Positions 23,264 through 32,764 of a DNA stretch of 64,000 bases are shown one piece after another. The translations under genes and the position numbers were made by a program. The stretch's first letter is position 1. Each line of letters opens with the position of its first letter. The notes below the pieces were generated by a model. That model saw only the letters and a list, made by a program, of their open reading frames with translations, did no database searches and was not told the DNA's origin. This stretch comes from UBA4729 sp039931245 (GTDB lineage Bacteria > Patescibacteriota > Saccharimonadia > Saccharimonadales > UBA4665): the NCBI GenBank assembly GCA_039931245.1, contig JBDTSH010000016.1, forward strand, positions 62,001 to 126,000, read 5' to 3'.

Positions 23264-24660
23264 TGGCAACAGTAACCACACCAACCAAGACGGGTAAGAT
23301 CACTCAAATCGTGGGTGTCGTCATCGACATTGAGTTTAGCACCGGAAACCTGCCGGCAATTTATAATGCCTTAAAAGTCCAAAACGGTGAGGCCGAGCTA
23401 ACTCTCGAAGTCGCTCAGCACCTTAGTGAATCTAGCGTCCGAGCAATTTCCCTCGGTTCGACCGATGGACTAGCCCGCGGCTCGGTCGTATCCGATACGG
23501 GCGTGGCTATCAGCGTCCCGATTGGCGATGGAACGCTCGGACGTATGTTCAACGTCACCGGTCAGCCGATCGACGGTAAAGGCGGTACCTTTAAAGAGCG
23601 GGCGCCGATTCACCGTTTGCCGCCTCCACTCGTCGACCAATCTGGCAAAGTTGAAATCCTTGAAACCGGGATTAAAGTCATTGACCTGATTGCCCCAATC
23701 ACCAAGGGTGGTAAAGTCGGGCTGTTCGGTGGTGCCGGTGTCGGCAAAACGGTACTTATTCAGGAACTTATCAACAACATCGCCAAATTCCACTCCGGAT
23801 ACTCGGTCTTTGCAGGAGTTGGTGAACGTACCCGAGAAGGTAATGACCTTTACTACGAAATGGAAGAGTCAGGTGTTATTAAAAACACTGCCCTCGTCTT
23901 TGGTCAGATGAACGAGCCACCAGGCGCCCGTTTGCGCGTTGCCTTGTCTGGGCTGACTATCGCCGAAGGTTTCCGTGATAAAGGTAACGACGTTTTGTTG
24001 TTTATAGATAACATTTTCCGCTACACCCAAGCCGGCGCCGAAGTCTCGGCTCTGCTCGGTCGCTTGCCTTCAGCGGTCGGTTACCAGCCTAACCTCGCCC
24101 AAGAAATGGGCCAGCTCCAGGAGCGGATTACTAGTACTCGGGACGGATCAATTACTAGCGTTCAAGCAGTGTACGTCCCTGCCGACGATATGACCGATCC
24201 GGCCCCAGCCACGACTTTTGCTCACCTTGACTCGACGATTGCGCTCAACCGCGCCTTGACTGAAATTGGAATCTATCCGGCTGTCGATCCGCTCGACTCG
24301 AACTCGACCATCCTCGACCCTGAAATCGTCGGTGAAGAACACTATAAAGTTGCTCGCGAAGTGCAACGTATCCTACAGCGCTATAAAGATTTGCAGGATA
24401 TTATCGCCATCCTTGGCATGGAAGAATTATCTGACGAAGACAAACAGACTGTTGGCCGCGCACGCCGCATTCAGCGTTTCTTGAGTCAGCCGTTCTTCGT
24501 GGCCGAGCAGTTCACCGGGAACGCCGGTCAATACGTCAAATTGTCTGATACGGTTCAAGGATTCAAGGAAATTCTCGAAGGTAAGCATGACGATAAGCCA
24601 GAAAGTGCCTTCTACATGAAAGGCGCAATTTCTGACGTCAAGAAAAGCGACGACAAATAA
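23263..24660 (+). CDS. atpD: ATP synthase F1 subunit beta
   Basis: 465 aa catalytic subunit. Walker A GGAGVGKT (156-163), catalytic Glu in FAGVGERTREG, Walker B VLLFIDNIFRY, and ALLGRLPSAVGYQPNLA. AGAGGAG lies just before the ATG, and TAATG overlaps link it to the small ORFs before and after. Full length and conventional. Confidence 0.98.
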   Translation: MATVTTPTKTGKITQIVGVVIDIEFSTGNLPAIYNALKVQNGEAELTLEVAQHLSESSVRAISLGSTDGLARGSVVSDTGVAISVPIGDGTLGRMFNVTGQPIDGKGGTFKERAPIHRLPPPLVDQSGKVEILETGIKVIDLIAPITKGGKVGLFGGAGVGKTVLIQELINNIAKFHSGYSVFAGVGERTREGNDLYYEMEESGVIKNTALVFGQMNEPPGARLRVALSGLTIAEGFRDKGNDVLLFIDNIFRYTQAGAEVSALLGRLPSAVGYQPNLAQEMGQLQERITSTRDGSITSVQAVYVPADDMTDPAPATTFAHLDSTIALNRALTEIGIYPAVDPLDSNSTILDPEIVGEEHYKVAREVQRILQRYKDLQDIIAILGMEELSDEDKQTVGRARRIQRFLSQPFFVAEQFTGNAGQYVKLSDTVQGFKEILEGKHDDKPESAFYMKGAISDVKKSDDK

Positions 24661-24890
24661 TGGGCGAAGTGTCGCCGCTTAGCGGCGATATTCGAGCGGC
24701 TATTCAGGCGATGGCACTCGAACAGGACGAAAATCATGAGGGCGGATTTTTGCTGACCCAAGGCCGCGAAGGTGGCCAGTTTCAGGTTGTCGCTCGGGAA
24801 CCTCACCGAGAGTGGCCGCTGCTCGTAGGCATCGTTGAGCCTATCTGTGGTTCTGGCAATCCAACTGATTATTCGAGGAATGATTTCTAA
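24660..24890 (+). CDS. Small unrecognised ORF between atpD and atpC
   Basis: 76 aa (MGEVSPLSGDIRAAIQAMAL..., then GGFLLTQGREGGQFQVVARE and WPLLVGIVEPICG). Sits exactly in the junction: TAATG with the atpD stop and TAATG with the atpC start, so no base is intergenic. Composition looks like a small folded alpha/beta protein rather than random sequence. It begins MGE, like the ORF before atpD, but the rest is not similar. No family recognised. Could be an F1 regulator or lineage-specific subunit. Confidence 0.72.
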   Translation: MGEVSPLSGDIRAAIQAMALEQDENHEGGFLLTQGREGGQFQVVAREPHREWPLLVGIVEPICGSGNPTDYSRNDF

Positions 24891-25318
24891 TGTTCCATTT
24901 TCAATTAGTTACGCTGAGTGGTGTTAAGTTCGATGACGACGTTACCGATGTTATCTTACCGACTCTCGAGGGTGAAATCGGTGTACTAGAACACCACATG
25001 CCGCTGATTAGTGTCGCAACCAATGGTGTCATTGCCGTCCGTCGCCACCCCAAGGATAGCGATGCCCAGCGCGAATATTTTGCTACTAATGGCGGGGTTA
25101 TTGAGATTGCCGATAATATTCTACGGGTGTTGGTCGACGAAGCTGACCACGCCGACGATATTAATGAGGCCGAGGCCCAGGCAGCTATCGAGTTAGCTCA
25201 GCAGATGAAGGCCGAAGCGACTGATCAGGTTAGCTTAGAGCATGCCCAGACGCTTATGGATCGGCACGCAGTTCGTTTACAGGTCGCGAACCTTAAGCGG
25301 CGTCACTCAAAGCATTAG
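24890..25318 (+). CDS. atpC: ATP synthase F1 subunit epsilon
   Basis: 142 aa: N-terminal beta sandwich (FHFQLVTLSG, LEGEIGVLEHHMPLISV, ATNGGVIEIADN) and a C-terminal helical pair (ADDINEAEAQAAIELAQ onward) that in the family can inhibit ATP hydrolysis. Last gene of the operon, translationally coupled to the small ORF upstream. No clear terminator between its end and the convergent mscL. Confidence 0.95.
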   Translation: MFHFQLVTLSGVKFDDDVTDVILPTLEGEIGVLEHHMPLISVATNGVIAVRRHPKDSDAQREYFATNGGVIEIADNILRVLVDEADHADDINEAEAQAAIELAQQMKAEATDQVSLEHAQTLMDRHAVRLQVANLKRRHSKH

Positions 25319-25392
25319 TTTGGCAACACCTTCATAGTTATTTCCCCGCCTAGATTACCTCAAACATGAATCCGTAAAAGGACTTAGGCCGC

Positions 25393-25803
25393 TTATTCGG
25401 AGGCAAGTTTACTGGTGCAAAATGCACAGCGCGTGGCCGCTTTGGGTACTTCGCTTAAACATTCTGGACATTTTTTCGTGGTTGGATCGGGCGTAGACTT
25501 TTTGCGATTGGCGCGCGCCACCAGTTTGTTGACGGGTTGGACAATAAAAAAGAAAACTACGCTGGCGATCAAAACGAACGCGATAACGGCATTCAGGAAG
25601 TCGCCGTATAAAAACTGGCTGCCATTGATAGTAAACTTGAGCTTGGAGAAATCGGGCTGGCCGCCGATGGCCGCTATTAAGGGGGTAATGATATCGCGCA
25701 CTAGCGCGGCGACAATAGCACCGAACGCGGCGCCCACGACAACGGCGACCGCTAAATCAATCGTATTGCCGCGTAGAATAAATTTTTTGAATTCTTTTAG
25801 CAT
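25393..25803 (-). CDS. mscL: Large-conductance mechanosensitive channel with C-terminal zinc ribbon
   Basis: 136 aa. MscL releases osmolytes when membrane tension rises. N-terminal amphipathic helix LKEFKKFILRGNTIDLAVAV, first TM (AVVVGAAFGAIVAALVRDI), loop with FSKLKF, second TM (AVIAFVLIASVVFFFIVQPV). The tail is unusual in carrying CPEC and CAFC pairs 17 residues apart, a probable zinc ribbon or rubredoxin-like knuckle, also known in some other MscL homologues. ATG 25803 matches the family start; AAGG lies about 9 nt upstream. Confidence 0.93.
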   Translation of the reverse strand: MLKEFKKFILRGNTIDLAVAVVVGAAFGAIVAALVRDIITPLIAAIGGQPDFSKLKFTINGSQFLYGDFLNAVIAFVLIASVVFFFIVQPVNKLVARANRKKSTPDPTTKKCPECLSEVPKAATRCAFCTSKLASE

Positions 25804-25987
25804 ATGCAGCCTTATTACGTAGTATGAACATAATAGCAAAATATCTTAATGCGCCTAGTTAGTAAAGTAAAGTGCTCGTTCCTCGGCTGGCTCTTATACC
25901 TTTCCTACAAGTGACAGTGAGGGCTTCGCTTTACAAATATAATAGTTCAGGTTACTCTTGAGTCATTAATATAAGTGGAGGCTCCAA

Positions 25988-26743
25988 ATGTTTGGACGTT
26001 ACAAGATAGCTGCATTGGTGGCTGAGTTTCTTGGTACAGGAATTCTAACATTACTAGTATTGAGTGTAAAAACATCTAACTTAGGCGTACCGTTTTTCGT
26101 CGCACTGGCTGCTGGACTCGGTTTTGCCTTACTAACGTTCGTGTTTCATGCCGTATCGGGCGCAAATTTTAACCCCGCATTAACAATCGGTCTATGGACA
26201 GCACGCAAGCTGTCGACCTTAACCGCCGTCTTGTATATTGTCGTACAGCTACTCGGTGCTTGGGCAGCCTACGGTGTCTTTACGTACTTAGTAAACAACA
26301 CGTTGCCAGTCGTTAAAGATACGTTCTCAACGCGCATACTCGTAACTGAAGCGCTTGGGGCGTTCATCTTGGCTCTTGGTTGGTCTTCAGCCATCTACCA
26401 AGGCTATTCACGAGCTGTGACGGCCACCGTATCAGGCCTGGCCTACATAGCCGGCATCATTGCCGTTTCGGAAGTTACCGTTGGCTTGCTGAACCCAGCA
26501 ATCGCCCTTGGTGCTCGTTCATTCATTTTGACGACCTACGTGCTCGGCCCAGTTATCGGTGCCGTTCTCGGTATCAACCTTTACGCATTGCTATTTGCTC
26601 CCAGTGAAGCAGCCGCTGTCGTAACTGGTGGTAAAACATCGGTGTTCGTACCAGCTGTTGTCGAGTCCAAGAAGCCTCGTGCTTCGAAGACTGTTGTTGC
26701 GACTCCTGTAAAGAAGCCGGCAACTCGACGCAAAAAAGCTTAA
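25988..26743 (+). CDS. Aquaporin/MIP family channel with basic C-terminal tail
   Basis: 251 aa, six membrane segments. First pore loop SGANFNPALTIGLW has the NPA motif; the second is LLNPAIALGAR, NPA intact but followed by Ile-Ala instead of the usual Arg of the selectivity filter (NPAR), so selectivity may differ from water channels. A tail of about 40 residues rich in Lys, Arg, Ala and Pro (KKPRASKTVVATPVKKPATR) follows the last helix. GGAGG 7 nt before ATG 25988. Followed by a strong terminator. Proximity to mscL suggests an osmotic theme. Confidence 0.85.
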   Translation: MFGRYKIAALVAEFLGTGILTLLVLSVKTSNLGVPFFVALAAGLGFALLTFVFHAVSGANFNPALTIGLWTARKLSTLTAVLYIVVQLLGAWAAYGVFTYLVNNTLPVVKDTFSTRILVTEALGAFILALGWSSAIYQGYSRAVTATVSGLAYIAGIIAVSEVTVGLLNPAIALGARSFILTTYVLGPVIGAVLGINLYALLFAPSEAAAVVTGGKTSVFVPAVVESKKPRASKTVVATPVKKPATRRKKA

Positions 26744-26760
26744 CTAGTCAGTTCTAGTAT

Positions 26761-26792
26761 AAAAATACCGCCTGCACATAGGCGGTATTTTT
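26761..26792. terminator. Bidirectional intrinsic terminator
   Basis: AAAAATACCGCCT-GCACAT-AGGCGGTATTTTT: 13-bp perfect stem, 6-nt loop, A-run on one side and T-run on the other. Serves the aquaporin gene and the convergent helicase gene. Confidence 0.92.
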
Positions 26793-26836
26793 ATTGAATC
26801 CCCGCTCCAAGCGGTAGATGAATCGGATGGAGTATT

Positions 26837-29800
26837 TTACTCCGAAAGTAGATCGATTTCGAACGCTTCAATACCTTTGAGGTCGTCTGAATAAATGCTG
26901 GTGTCCGGGAAGTCGAGCTCCGCAACATGCTTCCAGACGGCTTGGATAAGAAGCTTGAGTCGTTGCTCGTCCTCGTCGTTAAAACTGGCGTGCAGCTCCG
27001 TAATATCCCCCAGCTCATCGGGCTCAACAAATTCGAGGTAGGCATCAATCACTCGGTAGCCGCGAAAACTCTGTGAGCCTTCGACGAGTAGCTTGTAAAA
27101 GTACAGTTGGTTGCGGTAAAAATGCATCTGCGGCGTATGGCTCCAGCGTGAATGGCTCTTGCCTGTTTTGTAATCGACTATAGTAACAGTCTTGTTTCGG
27201 TCGTCAATAATCAACTTATCGATCTTGCCGTTGAGCGGCGCCGAACCAATCCGCACGCCTTCATGCCGGAAACTAAACTCGGCTTTGTTGGTGCTGCCAA
27301 TAGTGTGTGCGCGTTGGTCAAAGTAAAACTCTAAGGCAATTCGGCCGCGATCTAATAGCAAACTATTGTTAGGTTCGCCTAGACGCTGCAATAGTAATCG
27401 CTTTTGAAATGCTTGCATTGTTTGTTCCATGTTTGGTAGCGCTGAGTGTGATTTTTGAAAGTAGTGCACCCACTCTAAAGTTTCGTGGACGGCATTACCG
27501 TAGGCACTATAGACAGTTGGTGCTGAGGGAAAGCGCAGCAAAGCTTGGCGGAAGAAGCGGGCGGGCCCGTCCAGGCTTGCATCAAGAAAAGTGTTCAGCT
27601 GCGTTGGGCTCAGTTGGTAATTCTGCAGCCGGGTAGCAAGTAGCGAGCGCAGTTCAGGTTGAGTAGTGAGCTGGTGCTGATCTTGCCAATAATTGCTAAG
27701 TTGGGTGAGCCCCGGTGTCACTCCATCTTCGAATATAACGGATTGAGCGGGGACTGGGAGGAATGGACTGGTGACACTACCGTCATCGTTAGTTTGCTCA
27801 GCTAAGTAGTTCAATCGAGTGGTGAGGCGGCCAATAAAGGTGCTCGCGAAACTTGTGATGTAGAGCTGCGTCTTGGCGCGGGTCAGCGCCACATAGAGCA
27901 GTCGCAACCGTTCGTCTTCGGTTGCTCCGGCGTAACGGATATAGTGCAAGTTGGCCGGTAGACTCAACCGCGAACCGTGGCCCCCGGATTTATTACCCCA
28001 GACTTCGTCGATGGCCGCCAGAATAAATACAGCCGTAAACTCCTGTCCTTTAGCTTTGTATGCTGTCATCAGCTGGACGGCTTCGGGTGCTTCTTGGTGG
28101 GGGTTAGTATTGAGTATTTTAATTTCGGCGGTGAGGTGGGCCGTCACAAACTCAAGAAAATCTTTCAGGTGCAAGGCGGCCGATTCGGCGCTGCGATATT
28201 CACGTAGGCGTTCGCGCAACACTGTCAAATTTGCGAGTAGTTGCCAAAACGTCGTGGTGTCTGCCCTCATTTGTTCTTTCCCAAAATAGTAAGCAAAGAA
28301 GGGCGATGTGAATTCTTCGGGTGCGTCCGGTTCATGTAAGTCAATTGGCGTGGTGCCCATCAGAGCATCGAGCACTTGCTCGAGCGAGTGGCTGGCTTCA
28401 AGTTGGCTCAAGCGAATAAAGAACAATGCAATCGAGCGCGTCGCGGGCTCACCAATAAGCAGGCTCGTCCAGTCGCTCTTTTCGGCGCTAGCCTGCCAGG
28501 CGAGCTGCCAAACCAGGCTTGTTGGTAGCTGCCAAAAGCTCAAACTGAGCACGCGTGACCAGTAGTGATCCACGACGGCCAAATTATTGTCGGCTAGTGC
28601 GATAATTAGCTGGCTCATGACTAACAGTTCCTGGACGATCGGCTCTTCGAGCACGTTTTCGCGACGCTCGTAATGGATCGGGACATCTAAGTGGTGCAAG
28701 AACGGCACTAGAGACTGTAAGTATTGGTGCTTGGGTGCGAGTACGGCGATTTGATCGGCCGGAACCCCCCGCTTGATGAGATCGCTGATCTGCTCGGCTA
28801 CCCAGCTGTCTTGGGCCAGTTCGCTTTTAAACTCACGGCGCTCCACGACTGCTGATTTGGGCAGTGAAGTATTGGCGGCAATAATCGTTTTGTCGATGGT
28901 CGGAAAGTTATGGTGTAGCCTGGTTTCGATTTGCCCCGACACTGCCTCAGCTAAGTGAAGGATAGCGGCGTGCGAGCGATAGTTTTTGGTTAGTGGCACG
29001 ACGGCGACGTCGCGGTAGTTTCTATAAAAGTTCAGCATATGTGAATAGTTGGCGCCTTGAAAGGCGTAGATAGCCTGATCGTCGTCGCCGACAGCTAGGA
29101 CGTTGGGGCGGCCTTCGTGAACGGGGCTATCTGTCATGAGCTCGACTAAACGGGACTGGGCTTCGTTGGTATCCTGAAATTCATCGAGAAGCAAATATAA
29201 GTAGCGTTCTTGTAGGGTATAGCGAAGCTCGGCATGGTCTTGTAAGCCGCGAATGGCCCGTAGAATCATGTCATCGTAATCAAACAAGCCTTGCTTGACG
29301 AGGGCAGATAAATAAAGTTGGTAGATGATGGCGGCAGCATCCATTTTGCGGTTGGCATCCGTGCCAGACACGATGAATTCACCAGCCGGATCCTTCTCAA
29401 GCCATTTGTTCTTCCACTGGGTGAGCGAAGTTGTCTTTTTGGTTTCCTCATACTGTCCCAAGGCCGCTACTAAATCTTGTTGCCATAGCAATGTGAGGCT
29501 CACAACATCGTGGGGGAGCTCGACAGGCTTTATATTAGCAGTCGCCTCGGCCAACTTGGTAAAGAGTGGTCCGGACGACTTGTCAATGCGCTTCATGCCC
29601 CCGAGTAAGCGACGCGTAATAGTCGAAGTTTTATCAACGAAGTCCTGATTGGCAGTTGCGATGGTCTGCAAATCATTTGGCGTCAGCAGCGCCCGTTTAC
29701 TATCGCTAATCAATGTCTTTACATCGCGCAAAAATATCTCGTGCTTGAGTGGGTTCGAATATGGCAATTTGGATTGTATACTCCGAAATATTGTGTCGAT

Positions 29801-30160
29801 TACTAAGTCGTCGGCTGCTTTTAGGTCGGCTGTTGCCGTAAAATATTCTGGGTAGCGACGTAGAAGTTCGCTGCCAAAGGCGTGGTAGGTGCTGATAGTG
29901 ACATTGTAGGCGGCTTGGCCGACGATAGCCGTCAGGCGCTCACGCATTGTGTGGGCGGCTGAATCGGTAAAGGTTAAACACAGAATATTTTCAGGCAGGA
30001 CGTCCGTTTTGCGCAGGATGTTGGCAATCCGGAGTGTCAGTAACTGTGTCTTCCCTGTTCCGGGACCGGCCACCACTAAAACGGGACCCTCGATAGTGTC
30101 AACTGCCAGTTTCTGGGCAGTATTCAATTGTTTATAAGCCCCTAAAAACTTTTGTTCCAT
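26837..30160 (-). CDS. UvrD/Rep-type superfamily 1 helicase fused to PD-(D/E)XK nuclease
   Basis: 1107 aa. N-terminal SF1A helicase: Q-motif region LNTAQKLAV, Walker A AGPGTGKT (31-38), LTFTDSAAHTMRERL, Walker B LLLDEFQDTNEAQ, AVGDDDQAIYAFQGA, LTKNYRS, TAYKAKGQEFTAVFI and RLLYVALTRAK. C-terminal RecB-like nuclease: LSPTQLNTFLDA, YGNAVHETLEWVH, and KIDKLII / IVDYKTGK with the Asp...Asp-x-Lys triad. The layout is AddA/RecB-like in one chain, suggesting DNA break processing or recombination repair; fusions of this kind are common in CPR genomes. TACAAT (30167-30172) ends 6 nt before ATG 30160. Confidence 0.93.
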   Translation of the reverse strand: MEQKFLGAYKQLNTAQKLAVDTIEGPVLVVAGPGTGKTQLLTLRIANILRKTDVLPENILCLTFTDSAAHTMRERLTAIVGQAAYNVTISTYHAFGSELLRRYPEYFTATADLKAADDLVIDTIFRSIQSKLPYSNPLKHEIFLRDVKTLISDSKRALLTPNDLQTIATANQDFVDKTSTITRRLLGGMKRIDKSSGPLFTKLAEATANIKPVELPHDVVSLTLLWQQDLVAALGQYEETKKTTSLTQWKNKWLEKDPAGEFIVSGTDANRKMDAAAIIYQLYLSALVKQGLFDYDDMILRAIRGLQDHAELRYTLQERYLYLLLDEFQDTNEAQSRLVELMTDSPVHEGRPNVLAVGDDDQAIYAFQGANYSHMLNFYRNYRDVAVVPLTKNYRSHAAILHLAEAVSGQIETRLHHNFPTIDKTIIAANTSLPKSAVVERREFKSELAQDSWVAEQISDLIKRGVPADQIAVLAPKHQYLQSLVPFLHHLDVPIHYERRENVLEEPIVQELLVMSQLIIALADNNLAVVDHYWSRVLSLSFWQLPTSLVWQLAWQASAEKSDWTSLLIGEPATRSIALFFIRLSQLEASHSLEQVLDALMGTTPIDLHEPDAPEEFTSPFFAYYFGKEQMRADTTTFWQLLANLTVLRERLREYRSAESAALHLKDFLEFVTAHLTAEIKILNTNPHQEAPEAVQLMTAYKAKGQEFTAVFILAAIDEVWGNKSGGHGSRLSLPANLHYIRYAGATEDERLRLLYVALTRAKTQLYITSFASTFIGRLTTRLNYLAEQTNDDGSVTSPFLPVPAQSVIFEDGVTPGLTQLSNYWQDQHQLTTQPELRSLLATRLQNYQLSPTQLNTFLDASLDGPARFFRQALLRFPSAPTVYSAYGNAVHETLEWVHYFQKSHSALPNMEQTMQAFQKRLLLQRLGEPNNSLLLDRGRIALEFYFDQRAHTIGSTNKAEFSFRHEGVRIGSAPLNGKIDKLIIDDRNKTVTIVDYKTGKSHSRWSHTPQMHFYRNQLYFYKLLVEGSQSFRGYRVIDAYLEFVEPDELGDITELHASFNDEDEQRLKLLIQAVWKHVAELDFPDTSIYSDDLKGIEAFEIDLLSE

Positions 30161-30355
30161 ACCCCCATTGTAGTTGAACCCACCGTATAATGGTTATCTA
30201 TAGTAAATACCATCTTCCGGGCTTCCAATACCGGACTTAGTTAGAACTAAATTAAGGCCGAATTTGGCAATGTGCGCTCGGGGCGAATCATGCTTAGACG
30301 ATTCACTCGCAGTTTATATTGAGGCCGTTGAAGGTAGGTCTAGGGGTTATATTTA

Positions 30356-31552
30356 TCAACTAGTAGATTTAGCACAGATGGAGCAATTGTCTTGGGTGCC
30401 ATATTCGGTCATATATTGTCGCATCGCTCGCTGCCATGGCTCATAATCGTGAAAACCAATCAGGTCGGCAGCTTCGTGTAGCACCCAGCCGAGCCAACCA
30501 TAGATACGAAGTCCCCCGTAGCAGACGGCTGCCCAGTTCGCTCCAGCCGGAATAACGGTGATGGGCTGTTTGGCGACATAGCTTTTCATATTTTTGCCGT
30601 TAGCTTGGCGAATCAAGTTATGAGCGACTAGAGCACCATCGCGCAGGGCGGTTTGAGCCATGCCACTATAGGGAGTATTGGCGTTATCGCCTATCACGAA
30701 TATATTGTCTTCCGCCTGCAAATAAGTATCGACGCCAACTTTTCCACGGCCCATGATAGTAAAGTTATTGTTTGAGAAGAATGGGTGATTAGTCACGCCG
30801 GCGGTCCAAACGACGGTATGACTACGGATAGCTTTGCCGTTAACGGTTAGTTCGTCGGCCGACTCTCCTTGCACAGCACTGCCGACAAATAGTTTGACAC
30901 CGAGTCGCTTGAGCTGGCGTTGCACCATTCGTGAAGCGTCGGCAGGCAGGCGCGGTAATAGGTGCGGAGCGGCTTCGACCAGATCGACGTGAATAGCGCG
31001 GTGTTTAATGCCGTGGAGTTTCATGATACGGCGCAAGTAGAGCGGAAGCACGCCGGCCAGTTCAATACCGGTGGGGCCGGCGCCAACGATGACATAATTA
31101 AGATCGGGTCGTCGATCATCGATCATCTGGCTGTGCAGGTGGGCCTTAAAGCGATCAGCTTCGGCTTGGCTTTTGATACTGTAGGCATATTCGGACAATC
31201 CTGGAATACCGAAGTAGTTGATAACAACGCCGAGACCTAAAATAAGGGTATCGTAGGGGTGCGTCGTACCGTCAGTAGTAGTAACGGTTTTGGTCTTTCG
31301 GTCGATTGTCGTGACAGTACCTTTCACCAGGATTACTTCTTTGCCGGCAAAAATATCGATGAGAGGGATGCTGGAATTGGCCCGTTTGCCGCCGGTGGCA
31401 GTGTGATAGAGCGAGGGGTAATAGCGCAGATTTAGGTCTTCGCTGAGCAGCGTCACGGCGAAGCGTTCATCGCCGGAAAGTTCGAGGGCAGCTTTAGTAC
31501 CACCAAAACCTGCCCCGACGATGAGGACGCGTACTTTTGGTTTTTTTATCAT
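30356..31552 (-). CDS. ndh: Type 2 NADH dehydrogenase (NDH-2)
   Basis: 398 aa. Two Rossmann folds: FAD site VLIVGAGFGGTKAALEL (residues about 9-25) and NADH site YVIVGAGPTGIELAGVL, then the FAD-contact FVIGDNANTPYSGMAQTALRDG (quoted in part GDNANTP). Single-subunit, non-proton-pumping enzyme passing electrons from NADH to membrane quinone. It indicates a respiratory or redox-balancing chain. ATG 31552 is set by TATAAT (31560-31565) ending 7 nt upstream; a longer frame to 31579 contains the promoter and is rejected. The GT4 gene upstream is co-oriented, 37 nt away, but the separate promoter argues for its own transcript. Confidence 0.93.
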   Translation of the reverse strand: MIKKPKVRVLIVGAGFGGTKAALELSGDERFAVTLLSEDLNLRYYPSLYHTATGGKRANSSIPLIDIFAGKEVILVKGTVTTIDRKTKTVTTTDGTTHPYDTLILGLGVVINYFGIPGLSEYAYSIKSQAEADRFKAHLHSQMIDDRRPDLNYVIVGAGPTGIELAGVLPLYLRRIMKLHGIKHRAIHVDLVEAAPHLLPRLPADASRMVQRQLKRLGVKLFVGSAVQGESADELTVNGKAIRSHTVVWTAGVTNHPFFSNNNFTIMGRGKVGVDTYLQAEDNIFVIGDNANTPYSGMAQTALRDGALVAHNLIRQANGKNMKSYVAKQPITVIPAGANWAAVCYGGLRIYGWLGWVLHEAADLIGFHDYEPWQRAMRQYMTEYGTQDNCSICAKSTS

Positions 31553-31589
31553 GTTTATGATTATAACAGCTGGGCTCACGGGACGTTAG

Positions 31590-32705
31590 TTATTTGTCGG
31601 AACCTACTAGGGCCGTTAAGTAGGTCTGCCAGCCGCCAGCGGTTGTGATACGTGGAATACCCGCTTGCAGGCGTTTGGCGGTGCCCGGCGCGTAGAAGTC
31701 AGTGATAGTCGACACGAGGCTAGTGACGCTATTGGGTTCGCAGACAAGGCCGTCAACTCCCGGGCGGATGTGTTCCGCCATTGAGCCGGCGGTTGTGGCG
31801 ATAACGGGTACCCCAAAAGCGTGTCCAATCCCGACGTTTTGGCTAGCCGTACCATTCCGATAGGGCAAGACGAGAGCGTCGCAGGCAGCGAAGTAATCGG
31901 CGAGTTCGTAGTCGCTAGCGTAGCCGGTATGAATAGTGACTTGGTTAGCTATCGCTAGCTTTTCAATAAGATCCGTGTAAAGCTCACTCCCCCCCCAGAA
32001 TTCACCGGCCACCACCAAATGCACATCGGGAAGTTCGGCAATGGCGTGCAATAGAACGTCGAGACCTTTGTAGGGTCTCACTATGCCGAAATAGAGCAGT
32101 TGGTGTTTGAGCGGCCGATTGGTAAGGGGCTTAGTCGGTACCGTACCCGGCAGGGCTAGTGGCAAGCTGGCCGTGGCGATCGGTTTATTAGTTAATTCAG
32201 AGGCGATGGCGGCTTGGGCGGGTGTGTGAACCAACACTCGATCGATATGTTTCAGCATGAGGCGGGTTACGGCGCGATCTCCCGGTTTGCCTTCGTGCGG
32301 CAAGACGTTGTGACACAGCACTATCCTCTCAGCGTGAGATCTGCCCAAAGCGGCCCCAATTGTTAAGTAGATAGGCCCTTGGATAGTTGGCAGCCACCAG
32401 ATGAAAATAATCTGATCAAAGGTCCGCAGCCGTCGGCCGAGCCGCCACCAGCTGAGGGGGTTATACCAAGCGAGTGTTCGAATGGTGTTGCTAAACAGGG
32501 GGCGTTCCGGTTTTTCGGTGGCAGTAAACTGACTACCCGGATATAACAATGAAGGATATTGTGAGCGCCAGGAGCACAGAGTTACGTCGGCCCCATCCGA
32601 GCTCAACTGGTGAGCTAATTCGGTCGTTTCCATGACGATACCGCCTTTGTACGGGTGGCTGGGTCCAATGATGGCGATTTTTTGACGGCGCTGAGTTGTC
32701 GACAT
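31590..32705 (-). CDS. Glycosyltransferase family 4
   Basis: 371 aa GT-B fold: N-terminal KIAIIGPSHPYKGGIVMETT with the acceptor-side glycine loop, C-terminal nucleotide-sugar domain LLYFGIVRPYKGLDVLL, then DYFAACDALVLPYRNGTASQNVG and HAFGVPVIAT, with the E-x7-E region. Probably builds a cell-surface polysaccharide or glycolipid with the GT2/GT-C genes nearby. TATACT (32714-32719) ends 8 nt before ATG 32705. Donor and acceptor unknown. Confidence 0.9.
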   Translation of the reverse strand: MSTTQRRQKIAIIGPSHPYKGGIVMETTELAHQLSSDGADVTLCSWRSQYPSLLYPGSQFTATEKPERPLFSNTIRTLAWYNPLSWWRLGRRLRTFDQIIFIWWLPTIQGPIYLTIGAALGRSHAERIVLCHNVLPHEGKPGDRAVTRLMLKHIDRVLVHTPAQAAIASELTNKPIATASLPLALPGTVPTKPLTNRPLKHQLLYFGIVRPYKGLDVLLHAIAELPDVHLVVAGEFWGGSELYTDLIEKLAIANQVTIHTGYASDYELADYFAACDALVLPYRNGTASQNVGIGHAFGVPVIATTAGSMAEHIRPGVDGLVCEPNSVTSLVSTITDFYAPGTAKRLQAGIPRITTAGGWQTYLTALVGSDK

Positions 32706-32764
32706 TTGACGGTAGTATAACAGACAGGCTTGTATATAAGCGTCGAAACACTTAAGCTTCTAAG

